Shown: positions 36,791 to 48,687 of the stretch, one piece after another
Layout: the number at the start of each line of letters is the position of its first letter
Position numbering within the stretch: position 1 is the stretch's first letter
Origin: Lithospermum erythrorhizon
Taxonomy: Eukaryota; Streptophyta; Magnoliopsida; Boraginales; Boraginaceae
NCBI GenBank assembly: GCA_019722365.1
Contig: JADFUC010001889.1
Location: forward strand, 3,100,001-3,164,000
Reading direction: 5' to 3'
Length of the DNA: 64,000 bases
Made by a program: the position numbers and the translations under genes
Notes under the pieces: model-generated
Told to the model about the DNA's origin: nothing
The model's input: the letters and a program-made list of their open reading frames with translations, nothing else
Databases searched by the model: none

Positions 36791-37960
36791 TATAATTATC
36801 TGTTATTTTATAGAAGGAATGTTATTTCCTACACTATTAAGTATTAATTAATGTAGATATCAACCAAGCCAACTTGTCAAATAATTATAACTACTTGATT
36901 AAAAACAAGAAATGAAATTGGTAGTAGCAACGCCACACCTTACACAATAGGAATTTTTTAGCCAAGACAACTTCATCCCAGTACTCTGGCTTCTTTCTGT
37001 GTAGGAGAAGCACAACAGCTCCTCCCATAGAAACTCCCATTAGTATTCTCATCTTTTTCCTATTCTCCTCTATTTCTGTAGTTTCAAGAACAAAAAATCC
37101 AGGGTTGATTCTCTACAAAAAACATTCAAGTGCAATTTTTCTTCTAGATTAATGCTACATATAAACAAGATAAAATGAGATATTATTACCACAAATGCGG
37201 GTGAAATGATCAGAACAATCACCAACAAGATCATCAAAGCAAGAAACAAGTCCATCAAGGCCTTCTGACTTTCCATGCCCTTCATAATCAATTCATAAGC
37301 TGCAAAACCTGCCTTTGCTAATCGGATTCCAGTTTCTGTTTATAAATCAAGTAACCGAAATTTAGACCAAAAACATACAAGGAGAAAATATTTATTAAAG
37401 TTTGAAGCCGTGGCACTAACGGATGGAGAAAATATTTATTGTTTTTACCAATCGAAGCGACAAATGATTGATAATATAAAATATTTGAGTTCAAATTTAG
37501 TAAGGTAACTCATCAAAATTTAAAACTAGACGATCTTTTAGGGATAGAAAGAGTATATTTTTTTGCGATTTTGATTTCGGACCTTTCATTGAGGCGCTGG
37601 AGTCCATGGCATAGCCATGGCACAAGAAGATCATGGCTTTTGATTCACAGTGTTGAGGCAACCATCTGCATGTAAAAACCTTCACTCCTCTTGAATTTAA
37701 TATGAATTCCTGTAAACCATGAACAATTAGAATGTAATATCAATAACATGCATGGATACTAATAATTAGTTATTGCTTATAATAAAAACTACAAAAAAGT
37801 AAAACAAACAAGGTGATCTTAACAAGCTAACCTCTTCGTACTTCACATTGCTCATTTCTCCAGCCTGAAAATATTGAACAAAAAATGATATATCAACAAT
37901 AATCAGAGAGACATAAAATAAAACAGAGAAAATATGAACAAAATTAGAATGTCATACCAT

Positions 37961-39027
37961 GATGAAAATGTAATGATGCCAAAAAAAAGGATGGAAAAAA
38001 GAAATAAATATGAGTATTTAAATATATAAAAAACATGATGCTGGATATGGAAAGATATCAAGAAATTTGATGATTAATGTACAGTGGGGAGTATACATTA
38101 CTCGAGCAGTGAATGTAATAAAATAGGTCACCTCTATCATGTTTAGGTGCATTCATATTTTTCTAGAATAATATTCTTAAATTTATTCTCTATTTTAATT
38201 TTATCATTTTCTGAACTCATATTTACTTTTTTCCATAATTATATTTCATATTATTCAATTACGACAGATCATTTCATTATTAATATTACATGGAGAGATA
38301 TGAGAAAAGGAGATAATATAAACTAATGCTTAAAATAGATTTGAGGCTAAAAACTATTCTAAAATTAAATTTTTTAGGCAAGTTTCCAAATATTTTGGTA
38401 CTCTTATCTTATATGTGATCGAAATACTCCATGATTGAATTTGAATTGTTTTAGGCAAGTTTCCAAATATTTTAGTACTCTGATCTTACGTAGTATATGT
38501 GATCGAAATACTCCATGATTGTTTTCATTATTCATTGTCTTATTATCTTATTTTTTATTCACAAACTTCTAAAATAAAATAATGAATATTATAAGAGATA
38601 TGTTGTAACAGCTCAACTAGTAATAGCCTAGTGGTCACGAATATTATTCACAATAACTCTTCGTAAACGTGTATATGTTTAAATTGCCAGTACTATTAAG
38701 TATCATGGGTTCAGCTTTAAAATCAGTGGCAATAGAGGGAGTAGCGAGACTTATATATTGACAGGGAGGTTACCCAGGCTTCCGATGCGGCGTGTGGCGT
38801 TATAGCTCTCCACTGCGTGTAACCATCTCGGCATGGCCTTGGCGTCGCCAAAATTACATGGCGGGGTTACTCGTGCCGCGTCACACTTTGAGCAGCTCAA
38901 TACCGGGTTAAGTATCCGTGGGGTTCATCACAAAACTAATTGACTTAAATAGTGGGGAGTAGTCGAGACCTTATATATATTGACACGGGAGAACACTTGG
39001 AAACTTTCCCCACGTGTGGGACTGATG
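37961..39027. other. Intergenic / repeat debris
   Basis: Includes two copies of a segment with aggcaagtttccaaatatttt and gtactc...atgtgatcgaaatactccatgatt (about 38375-38435 and 38451-38520). A GC-richer block at 38750-38940 may be repeat-derived. No gene seen. Confidence 0.4.
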
Positions 39028-39162
39028 TGTTAACGGATATGTGTATTGAGTAGTATATTGTATAGGCTCTTAGTCGAGTAGGCCCGTTAGGGTATTCATC
39101 GATGTGTATATATATGTGTAATTACATTATGATTAATACAACGGGTTGTTATTTGTTTAGCA
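39028..39162 (+). repeat. Copia 5' LTR
   Basis: TG...CA-bounded, 135 bp, immediately upstream of the primer-binding site. Its end is partly repeated at 40837-40894. Confidence 0.6.
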
Positions 39163-39163
39163 T

Positions 39164-39176
39164 TGGTATTCTGAGC
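39164..39176 (+). other. Copia primer-binding site
   Basis: tggtattctgagc differs slightly from the common copia tggtatcagagc (complement of the initiator tRNA-Met 3' end). Confidence 0.6.
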
Positions 39177-40954
39177 TGAATGATTAACCACTGCGCCTCA
39201 TATTTTTCGATCATCACCATCACCAAATTGCTTCATTATCATGAAGCTGATATGACCGCAGATCATGCGGTATTTCGGAAAAAATCTCGACCGCTTGGAG
39301 CCAGCGGAGGCGTTTACCGACCCTCGACCGACCAGGCCAGTTGTTTACCGCCAATTATTTTTCGTCCCATATGCCAATGATAGCCACAATATGATTTGTC
39401 TTGTTAAACTTACGGGCAAAACTACGAAGAATGGTCGTTCCTTCTACTGGCGGTTGACCCGAATATGGGTTGACAAGCTTACAAAACCAACAAACCCATG
39501 GTTTTTGGGGATTGGGATGTTGTCCAATCCACCTTGGTACAATGGATTCTTAACACCATTGATTGACTCAACGAAGACATTCCCTCACTACGAAGAAGCG
39601 AAGCCTTTGTGGGATATGTTTGCTCGACGATGCTACTATACCAGCCCGTGAGCGAGGATTTGAAACCGCGATTCTCAGTGTAAGCAAACTCTTACCATGT
39701 CGGTTGCGGATTATTTTGAGAAATTAGAAATTTACATGGGATGATTTAGTTTGCTGTAATCATCCACATATTAATGTGGTATGGAGCAAGCAGTTTGACA
39801 CCGGATAGATGAAGAAAAGTTCCACGATTTTTTGTATGGTCTTGATGCCCACGGTTTAGCCTGGGTCTCAAATTACTATCCTTGACCAATCCGACCTTGG
39901 ATTGGGCATTCCAAGCTATGAATCAGGAGGACAATTCCACAAGCGAAACAATGTTGTTAAATCTGCACCCGAGGATGTTATGACTTTCGCAGTTAACGTA
40001 CAAGCTGAGTCATTCAAGTTCAGGTCGATTTCTTCCTAATGTCACTTACGTTTGTCATCGTGTTGGGCATGGCAGTCTACATATTTTAGAAGAATGGCTT
40101 CCCCAGTGGCGATCTTCCCTGAAATTGTGGGGGGCTGTGATTCGAACCGTGGCGGGGAGGTGCTCCTCCCATTCGTCCGAGGCTGGCCTTGGACGGTTGC
40201 TACTTTCGAGGCGGGATGCATCGACCTCGGGGGGTATGGATGCTATTCGAGGGGTGAGTGTTGATCGGTGAAATGGCATTATCGACCTTTGGTTCCTCAA
40301 GCGAGGTGTAAAACGATGATACCGTCTTCTTGGTAAGTTGTTATCGGATGTATGGATTATTGATTCGGGTGCCTCGAATCACGTGACGGGTAATTTATTA
40401 TTATTTTCGAACCTCCGGGACATGCCTCCTTGTACGGTTAGTCTTCCGGATAGTAAAAAGGTTACTTCTTCGAAATGTGCCTCGCTCCGATTATCCTTAA
40501 CAACTTTTAGTTTAAAGACTTCGGTCTTTCTCCCTGTTTCCCTAGAAATCCAAGAAACAAGACACGGTGTCACTGTGTCTTTAATACAGTAGAAATGTCA
40601 AGCGATAAGCCAGCCCGGAATTAGGGATGAGGGCCTCTGGAGCTCTTGGTGTTTAGAATACATGGTCTATCTGAGGTCCATTGTGATAGTCGATACGCAC
40701 ATATAGATAGTCTTCGTAGGCAGCTCGAGAGCATATTGAGATTGATTGTCGTTTCTTGCGTGATGCTTTCTGTAGATAGCCTGATCGAGGCGTCCCGTGT
40801 CTCTGAATTCCCAGGTTGGGCGGCATGCTGCAAGTTGGGGTATTCATCGATCATGTGTAATTACGTATGATTAATAAAGAGTTATTATTAACAGCTGTTT
40901 GATGTGTTCTCGCGTGTAGCACTCCGCCGGCGGCATGACATTTCGCTTGACCCC

Positions 40955-41456
40955 GAATTAAGTAATAGTCAGTGGGCATTAAGCCAGATGCAATGCAGTA
41001 TTGACCACCAGGTGTTATTATTAAGTTTAAGGTTGAGTGTGCTTCCGGTACTCTAACTCCTACATAAAATGTGCAATATTGTAATTTGTCCAGTAATATT
41101 CGGTTCCAATATAATATTTATATTACTACAGCATTCGTTCTTTGAATTAATAAATGATTGTTCACGATTGGGTTTCTGATGTGATACTGCGATTGAGAAC
41201 TGTTGATGAATTAAAGCGATGTATTTCCTTAGATTTTTTTATCATTCTTCTTATGAGCTCACTTGAATTCTGCAATAAGTTTGAGGGGAGGGTGTTAGAG
41301 TAATAGTTGAGTAGGAATTAAGCCCATGAGTCGGTCGCATTAACCCTGGTGTATTATTAGGTTTAGGTTTAGGTTTAGGTTTAGGTATATGACACAATAT
41401 TATAATTTATATTCAATCAATAATATTCATTTCATATAATATTTATATTACTCTAC
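40955..41456 (+). mobile_element. Miniature LTR element (TRIM-like)
   Basis: Two direct repeats of about 165-175 bp, roughly 40955-41130 and 41293-41456, share agtaatag, attaagcc, ggtgt(t)attatta, caatattgtaatt/caatattataatt and ataatatttatattact(ct)aca ends. The 162-bp interior ends in a polypurine tract (gaggggaggg, 41283-41292) directly before tgttagag. It has no coding capacity. Size and layout resemble terminal-repeat retrotransposons in miniature, or an internally deleted copia. Confidence 0.6.
41355..41383 (+). repeat. TTTAGG hexamer array in LTR
   Basis: One attagg followed by four tttagg units. It resembles plant telomere TTTAGGG but is one G short per unit. The partner LTR has only a vestige (taagtttaagg), so it is best read as local slippage in this LTR. 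Confidence 0.85.
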
Positions 41457-41528
41457 AGAGTATTATTTTCTTTGTTTTTGTCAATTCTATTCTTGTAGTT
41501 CTTCTAGCATCTGTCTTAGAAAGGGAAT

Positions 41529-42327
41529 ATGGATTCTTCACCTCTAAAGAAAAATAGGAAGCAATCTACAAGTGCATGCGCATCTGATAATAATGATGAC
41601 CTTTCTCCACATAGAAGTATGAAGAAGATGGTAACAACTTTTGTTGAGAAAGAAAGGCAGCTAAAGACTGGTCTGGTTAGTGGCCAAGATATCAAACAAG
41701 AAATCTTAAAAACAAAGGAACAAGAGTGGTTGATGTTCAAGAATTTGGATCATTCTGTTAGCGGACGTGGAGATCAACCTGTGTATCGAAACAAAACAAC
41801 AGGAGAACGCGTCACAAAGGAAGAATTTCTGAAATTTAGAGAGGAGAATAAGAAAAAACAAGAAGAGCTCAAGGAAATAAAACCGGAATGGGATACAGGT
41901 TTAGTTCAGAAGTGCCAAGCGGAGGAGGAATTGAAGGAACCGGAACTTGAGAAGGCGGAACCATTTGCCCGAACCAGAGATGATCCTGAACTTGAAAAGA
42001 GGCTGAAAGAAAGAGTTAGATTTGGTGACCCTATGGCTCATTTGATCAAGAAGAAGAAGTCTGTTGATGATAAATCACTTCTTCCAGAGTTGGAAAATAG
42101 TGACAAGATGAAAGAATCTGGCTGTGAAATTCCTCAAAAAAGTTACTAGCCCTAGTTGGCTGACAGAAGGAATAGAGGCACCACCAAATCGATATGGGAT
42201 CAAACCAGGAACACATTGGGATGGCGTAGATCGAAGCACTGGATTTGAAAATGACTGCTTCAACAGGATCAATGAAAGACAAGCTGTAGATGAAGAAGCT
42301 TACAAGTGGTCAATTGAGGATATGTGA
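41529..42327 (+). pseudogene. BUD13: BUD13 (pre-mRNA splicing RES complex) C-terminal half, frameshifted
   Basis: BUD13/CWC26 is a subunit of the spliceosomal retention-and-splicing complex. The sequence encodes KTGLVSGQDIKQEI, PVYRNKTTGERVTKEEFLKF, KPFARTRDDPEL-like AEPFARTRDDPELEKRL, RFGDPMAHLIKKK and MKESGCEIPQ. After a shift it continues PSWLTEGIEAPPNRYGIKPG, HWDGVDRSTGFEND and the final EEAYKWSIEDM. The frame changes at an A-run (42136-42141) where one extra A appears to be present; all known C-terminal motifs are otherwise there. The usual family length is about 500 residues or more, and the N-terminal RS/SPPR-rich half is absent. In-frame stops occur just before the ATG at 41529, about 70 bp after a miniature LTR. 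No intron within the copy. Truncated gene copy or retrocopy. Confidence 0.85.
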
Positions 42328-42895
42328 TTGAAGTTTTGATGCTTTGTATAATCCTAAACTGTTTATTTTGGAGATTAATATGTTAACTGTTGTTCTGTTT
42401 ATAAAGTTCGTATTTACAGAGCTTATATGTGATTACTCTCTTCATTAACTGAAATGAGTAAATCATACATAGGCTGAAAAATGCTTTTGTTAAAGTCTGA
42501 CTGAATGACTAGCTTCAAACAGTATGACTAATCCTAATGCTAGTATAGATACTATTATAAAACTACTCCTTCACTAATGAACACAAAAATCAGTCAAAAG
42601 ATTGTAGTAGGACATTTAACTTGGAGAGCTCTTCGCCAACTAATTCAAATGCTAGATAGCTTCAAGAATTATAGGTTCTTAATTCAATGGTCATGCTGCT
42701 AAATTGGCTAATTCAATCTAGAAGTCTAGACGAGAAAAATGTATCTCGAACACAGTAAAATTTGCACACAACATGCAAGAAACATAAAAAAAGATACTAC
42801 GTACTATTTGGGTCCATCACACGTCCCTATACATGTATGATCAATATGAATGAGTGAATGAGTCTGCGTTTTTTCTCTACGAAACACAATGATAA
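42328..42895. other. Intergenic, no gene seen
   Basis: Spacer between the BUD13 relic and the convergent pectate lyase stop codon. No clear poly(A) tail marking a retrocopy end. Confidence 0.5.
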
Positions 42896-45478
42896 CTATT
42901 TACCAGCTGTGGAATTACCAATGATGTCTGCTGGTCGGGGAATTGATTGCCAGCCAACACAAAGTTGGACAATAGCCTTAAGTGAGTCCGAGGCAGGTTC
43001 AAGCGTCCAGGCAGGGTAGTATTCACTAGGATGAAATGTTGTGCATTCTTCACCAGTGGCAGCTAAAGAAGACATCTGGGCTCCATTCAGAAACAAGTCT
43101 CCTTCGGATCTTATGATACCAGCTCTCGCCGCCTCCTTATCAGCTGCCTGTATTATAGACACGCAGCATATCAAAGGAGAGTGCATCAGGTGATCTTTTG
43201 CATGAATCGGAACTCAAGGTACTTTGGAATTAAAAAAAAAAACAACTTTCACGTTTACTGGACAGTATTATCGAATTGGAACAAGACTCATGAATGAGTT
43301 TGCTATTGATTTCTAAGCAGATAAGGGATGCCCTTGACTCGATTCTAGAATTATAATGTCGACAGAAATCATTTAAACAACGATCCACCAACAAACTTCA
43401 TAGAACCGGATATCTTGTCCTGTCTAACAGTTTTGAAATAGCTCCTTTTCTCAATTTAATATATATGGAGTAATAAGTTTTAAAAGGTTATCACTTTAAT
43501 GAACTTCATAAAAATGCATTACTAGTGTGTGAATATGCAACAGATATAATGCAAGTTCAAATTAAGACAGAACAAACTTCCACTATACTAGAGCTAACAG
43601 TTATTTCTTGCAAGGCCACCTACTACTATATTCAATTTATATGTGAGATCAAGTATCAACAGCAATAAGAGAAAAGGAATATCAAGTTACCTTCTCTACA
43701 TAGTATTCGAAAGTTTTCTTCTTCTGTCCTGCTTCATAGATGTTGCACTGGGAATAGACCTGGAAACAAATAATAGTGCAATATAAAATAAAAATTTGAT
43801 GACCTTAGATATATGAGGTTAAAATATAAACTACATGAATAGGTTACCTCAGCTTCCACACTAGCACAAACAGCATAAATTCCCCAGTTTCTTGTGTAAT
43901 TGTTGTAAAGATGAACTTTTCCAAAACGAACACGTGGTTGTCTTTGACGAGTTCCGTCAAAGAAACAATGATGAATAGTTACCCTGATACATCTATCACC
44001 CACATGTGATGGGTCTGCTCCAATTAGCATTGTCTTGTCGTGTTGAGCGAAGTAACATCTGGAATAGAATATATTCAGCTAGCTTTCAAGTTGTTATTGT
44101 TAGAAAATGTCTCTTTTTATTAGATATCATCATATCAATCATTGGCCAACCCACCTGGAAATTGTAATATCAGTACTTTGTCGAGTAATATCTATGAGCC
44201 CATCATCATAATCACGGAGACTACAGCGGTCAATCCATATGTGCTTCGAATTTGGTTTTATTTGAATGCCATCAACATCATGTCCTCTACCACCTTCGAA
44301 CTCCAGGTTGCATATGATTATATGCTCGCATTCCTTTAGCCTTAAACCTTTACCTGTTAATTTTATCCTTTGTCCACGCCCATCTATTGTCTTATAAGAC
44401 GAGACACTCAAGTATGATGACAGCTGAATAGTACCAGATACGTCAAAAACAATCCATAGTGGTTCCTTTCTACGACAAGCATCACGAAGAGATCCAGGAC
44501 CATCGTCTACAAAAAAAACCTTGTTCTTAACCAACATGATCTAATCGCAGTTACAATTTTACATTGTTTTTGTAATTCATAATTGTGAAATACATATTGC
44601 ATCCATTACACTAGATAGGTAGAAAGTGATGGTCATGAGAATGCAGAATGAACTGGTCATCCTTTTGTAACCCATAAATGTTTCGTTTAAATCTCGAATA
44701 AAAAAACAAACTTTATAATTACCTAGAACTCTACAAGCAAATAAGCAAGCTAAATATATCAGGTACAAACTAAACACCCTATGTCAAGAAAAAAACATTC
44801 CCTCCATTTCTAAAACATAGTCCAGTTTTGAATTTCGTGGTTGTCTTTTTAAAATTTGATCTCGAATATTTTTGTATAGCTTCAATAGTATTTGACAAAA
44901 AAAAAAGAATCGAAATTTAGTATTTTCAAACATATTTAACTATTAAGATGATAATTTTAATTGCAATCAAAGTTACCTGAGTCAATTACATTACAAGTGC
45001 TGACATGATAGTATTGATTAAGTCATCAAAGTTCGTTAATTGTGATCATTAAAAAACAAACTAGGTAATAGGATTAAAAATCAAAAATGATATTTTCCAA
45101 GGAAGCCAACTTTTCATGATCCTGAAAAATTGGTAATTATTCTAGTTAATTAAAATACCAATTGATGATCTTGATTAGCCAAATTTTAGACTCATTAACG
45201 TGTTGAATTGTTTTTTTTTTTATATAGTTAAAATTACAATAATTTTTATCCTCATTCCTATATGTGTAGATTCGAAGGCTTGACTCATTTGCTAGCTCAA
45301 CCGTTAGACTATTCGATTTTGAATTGTTGATATGAAGAAAAATAAACTCACCAGTTAAAGTGGTAACATGAAATACAGGTCCATTAAGACCACCAATTGC
45401 GAATCGACCGAAGCCTTCAGCTTTTCCGGCTAATGCTCGAACCGACAAATCAACGTCTCCGTACGGCAATGTTGTCAT
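42896..45478 (-). CDS. Pectate lyase (PL1 family), five exons
   Basis: Cleaves de-esterified pectin by beta-elimination. Exons are 45352-45478, 44155-44506, 43848-44058, 43691-43759 and 42896-43147, all with gt/ag borders and consistent phases, giving 336 residues. Hallmarks in order: RALAGKAEGFGRFAIGG, DDGPGSLRDACRRKEPLWIV, YKTIDGRGQRIKL, EGGRGHDVDGIQIKPNSKHI, WIDRCSLRDYDDGLIDITR, FDGTRQRQPRVRFGKVHLYN (the RxPxxR catalytic motif) and NGAQMSSLAATGEEC. It most resembles the plant 'probable pectate lyase 4' type. The ATG at 45478 is the first in frame (MTTLPYGDVDLS); an upstream GTG is not used. There is no N-terminal signal peptide, unlike most secreted pectate lyases, but as in this subgroup. 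No lesion seen. Confidence 0.92.
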
Positions 45479-46600
45479 CACGTTACTCCAAGAGTTCTTT
45501 CATCATGTAATTGTGTCAATATTTCGATTTTATTATTTTTTTGCTACGGAACAAATAGTAGGAGTGCTTCATTTTTTAATTACGATTGTGTTTGGTATTT
45601 TAGAATGCAATAAGATGTGATGGAATGAAATGAGATGTGATTTAAATTCACCAGGCTGATATTTAAGTGCTTGTTTGATTACGTTTATCGGTGATATAAA
45701 CAATTTATTAACATTATAAATATAATATATATAATAATTAGTTATATATTTATATGTAATATAATATTAATATGATATATATATAATTTTTTAAATTGTC
45801 TATATAATTAATTAATCAATATGTATGGTAAATATATTTAATGTGAAAATTATAGTGGAAATATTTTATGATAAACTATAAAATATTATAATTATATAAT
45901 AACATATATATTAGTATTGTTCAAATTTTTAAATATTAATATACTTTAAAGTAATAATATCTAAATTACATTAAAATATATCATTCTAATGAATATCTTA
46001 ATAACAATTTCTTTGATATTTTTTTTTGAAAGATATATTTAAATTAATATTTTAGAATATTACTTTAAAATTAAGTATATTGTAATTCAAAATTAATATA
46101 TTTCAATATTACATGAGCACAATAAATTATTGCTATATAACATTAAAGTACTTCTAATTACTTTTAAAATATATACTTGAAATAAATATATTATGAATTA
46201 TTTTATCCCAATTATTTTATAATAAATAAAATTTATAATTAATAATTTATATTACTTTAATATATATGTGTTTGTATTATTTATTCTTATTATCATAACT
46301 GAAATATGTAAAATAAATTATTTGATTCCTAAAACATACCAAACAAAGTAATTGAATTGTTCAAAACAATTCCTTTCTATATACATTATTAATTCTATTT
46401 GAATTCGTTCATTATTCAGCAGCACAAGTATTTGATTGTCTAGTTCAAAAATATATTTATCAATAAATTGAAAAAATAAGTGATGAGGTAATACAATCAA
46501 AATCAAATCAAAGTAAAGTAGAGAGAATGAGATAGGAAGATAGATTTTATTCATGTATATACATAATACATAGGGTGTCTATTTATAGACTTCACAAGTT
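45479..46600. other. AT-rich intergenic, no gene seen
   Basis: Upstream flank of the pectate lyase gene. Very AT-rich, with many short AT-only motifs between 45700 and 46300. The 78-residue minus frame at 46318 has no recognised similarity. Confidence 0.5.
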
Positions 46601-46639
46601 TTTAATAATATAATTAGGCTGAAAGCCGCCGATAAATCA

Positions 46640-47795
46640 TCGTGTTTGCCTTGGGGTCCCGATTCATCATGCGTTCAAAATGTCACTTATTAAGTAAACT
46701 ACGTTTCAATAATGGGCAAAAAATGGTCTTCCATTAGCGAATCCGTTAAGTTGATAATGGTCGGCGTGGTATGTGAAAGATTTGAAATATTTCGTAAAAA
46801 TTTTAAAAATTGAATGACTATCATGCGTTTGCAGGGGTTCAGGTTCGTCCTGCGTTTCAAAATGTCCTTGTTAAATTGACTCAGAGTTTAAATAACGGGC
46901 AAAAATGGTGTATTATATAATCCGTTGAGTTCTTCTTTTTTTATCGCGTGGTTATTATATAGATTTAATGCTTGAAGTTTACCTGCTTATGACAAGTATC
47001 CAGCAGAAGAACAAGAAATATCTGAATGACGTTTCTATTTATATCAAATGTATCGATGAAAAGTTCACATATAGATTGTTAGTTTGGGTTTTTTATGATT
47101 TTCTTTCTAATTTAGTCACGATGTTAATCGCGTAGCAAAAAATAACGGCTGCTTGAGAAGAAATTAGAAGAAAAAATCATAAAAAACTCAAGCTTGACAA
47201 TCATTACAGGACAAAGGCCTGATATAAAATCAGTTGCTCGTCGACAACAGCGAATCTTTCGGCTTCACAATAAAAATTTTTCGTTATACCAACCTTTCAA
47301 TCAAAATAACATTCTTATATGAACTTAGCATTGATACATTTTTAGGATAAATGCAAGTAAACGTCGATCATGCATATTTAACACATTACTTAGTTGGATA
47401 TTCTTTGTTAAAAGAAAAAACTTTGAAAATTAGAAATCTATATATGATAGTCACGTGGTAATAAAGTAGCAACAGCAGTTATATCACGGGTTGAACCACT
47501 TTTGCCGTTATTTAAACTTGAGTGATGAGCAGATCTTTTTGAAGCTTGATGTGTGATGAAGCCCAGAACGCAGTACAACGTTTGTGATGAATGAATTGCC
47601 TTCTATCAATTTTAAAAATTTCTGAAAATACCCCTAAAAATGTGCGTGCTAGTCACGTGACCATCAATGCTGGTCCGGCGCGGAAGACCATTTGCAGGTA
47701 TTAAACGTAAGTGATGAAACGATAGCGTTTTGAAAGCGTGAGTAATGAACAAAATCAGCGTAAACATGTATGATAATTGGAGCTTTTGTCACATA
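46640..47795. repeat. Long inverted-repeat (foldback) element
   Basis: The centre is a clear hairpin: gattgttagtttgggtttttt onward (47074-47113) pairs with the complement of 47161-47202. Outward, the left segments near 46845-46920 (tcagagtttaaataacgggc) and 46655-46735 (aataatgggcaaaaaatgg, tcttcc) pair with the complements of 47480-47580 (gccgttatttaaacttgagt) and 47680-47760 (ggaagaccatttgc). Each arm itself holds two related sub-repeats. There is no coding region. It fits a foldback or long-TIR non-autonomous DNA element; the outermost ends are not sharply defined. Confidence 0.7.
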
Positions 47796-48098
47796 ATTAA
47801 GGAAATTAAAGATTAAAAAGATTTATACCGATATGTAGAGAAGTTAATTAAAGTGTATTGAAAAAAGTAACAATATATTTATCCAATTAAAAAAAAAAAA
47901 CTAGTCAGACAGCCCAAGTGCCTGACTCTAGAGCATGCACCTTCATAAGCAGTTTCGTAGTTTGTCTTGTAGTCTTTGACTATTGTCATAATTTGTGTCA
48001 GATTTCACTTTCTACAGTACCACAAAAGAATCAACCAATATTCCTATTAAATCTTGCTAAATCTTCTCCCCCTCATATAACAATCACGGTGGAAGAAG

Positions 48099-48664
48099 GT
48101 ATTTTTTTTAAACTCATGTTCATATTTTTACTCATGTTATTTATTTTGTGACTTAAGATTAACTTTGTTTAGCTAAGATATCAGATTGGTTTGGTTATTT
48201 TTAGCTTAGTTTTTTTTTTTATTATTAGAAAATATTGCAGCTTTGTTACTTAAGGAATTATACAAGTATTATATATATAGTTTTAACTCTCTAGGCTATT
48301 CTTTGATGCAATTTTATTGGTATACTTTCTTCTATCATATGTTCAAGAAAGTTGATCATAGACTTTGGCGGATCTTGAAGCAAAATTGAGGGGGACAAAA
48401 AATATTTAACTTATTTAAATGAAATTTTTTCATTATGGAGAGGGACCGATTACTATATTCTGTGTAATATAACTTGTAATTGCTAGCTAGTCTTTACATT
48501 TTCTAAAGTTGACGGGAAAGTCGTCCCCTTAATCTCTTCGGTTTTTGGAAATACAATAACTGTAACTTGTAAAAGCTTGGAACTTGTGAAGGTGGTTATT
48601 CCATTTTTGGGGTTTTGTTTTCTTGATCTGTTTAGTACTTATGGATGTTAATGATTATTTGCAG
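48099..48664 (+). other. Possible 5' UTR intron of ITN1-like gene
   Basis: The donor gaagaag/gtattt and acceptor tttgcag/aaatag lie in the right order upstream of the ATG at 48688. Common in plant genes of this type but not provable here. Confidence 0.35.
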
Positions 48665-48687
48665 AAATAGTATCAGTTGATAGAATC

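Larger units (their letters stand above)
33688..37960 (-). pseudogene. Monoacylglycerol lipase / caffeoylshikimate esterase-like alpha/beta hydrolase, frameshifted
   Basis: Eight coding exons can be placed, all with gt/ag borders and matching phases: 37958-37960 (ATG only), 37832-37864, 37583-37709, 37190-37335, 36939-37075, 35573-35713, 34974-35072 and 33688-33933, about 310 residues if uninterrupted. Hallmarks are CHGYAMDSS (oxyanion HG), GVSMGGA (nucleophile Ser), HGEDDKVTDP (Asp) and GMWHDLL (His), plus VRENPYCYKGKPRLQTG. Exon 37190-37335 has a 1-base loss at about 37293, where the family reads YGIDYEGHGKS; the frame is restored only by adding one base. An alternative in-frame start is the ATG in exon 2 (MSNVKYEE). 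The usual GESMGG is GVSMGG, and the normally conserved APMCK is replaced by KKFLLCK. Introns are large and contain retrotransposon debris. This is either a young pseudogene or a single base-calling error. Confidence 0.85.
39028..40894 (+). mobile_element. Internally deleted Ty1/copia element (LTR, PBS, gag, protease start)
   Basis: A probable 5' LTR (39028-39162, tgttaacgg...tttagca) is followed at once by tggtattctgagc, which resembles the initiator tRNA-Met primer site. Gag follows in broken frames: NDSHNMICLVKLTGK, TLIDSTKTFPHYEEAKPLWDM-like (39550-39630). Then comes the protease/pre-integrase start WIIDSGASNHVTGN at 40353-40395. No integrase, reverse transcriptase or RNase H is present. 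At 40837-40894 a stretch (ggtattcatcgatcatgtgtaattacgtatgattaata...) repeats the last ~70 bp of the 5' LTR, marking a truncated 3' LTR. It is non-autonomous and dead. Confidence 0.8.

Noticed and set aside
41355..41383. Interstitial telomere sequence
   Set aside because: The unit is tttagg, not tttaggg, has only four copies and lies within an LTR whose partner shows the unexpanded form.
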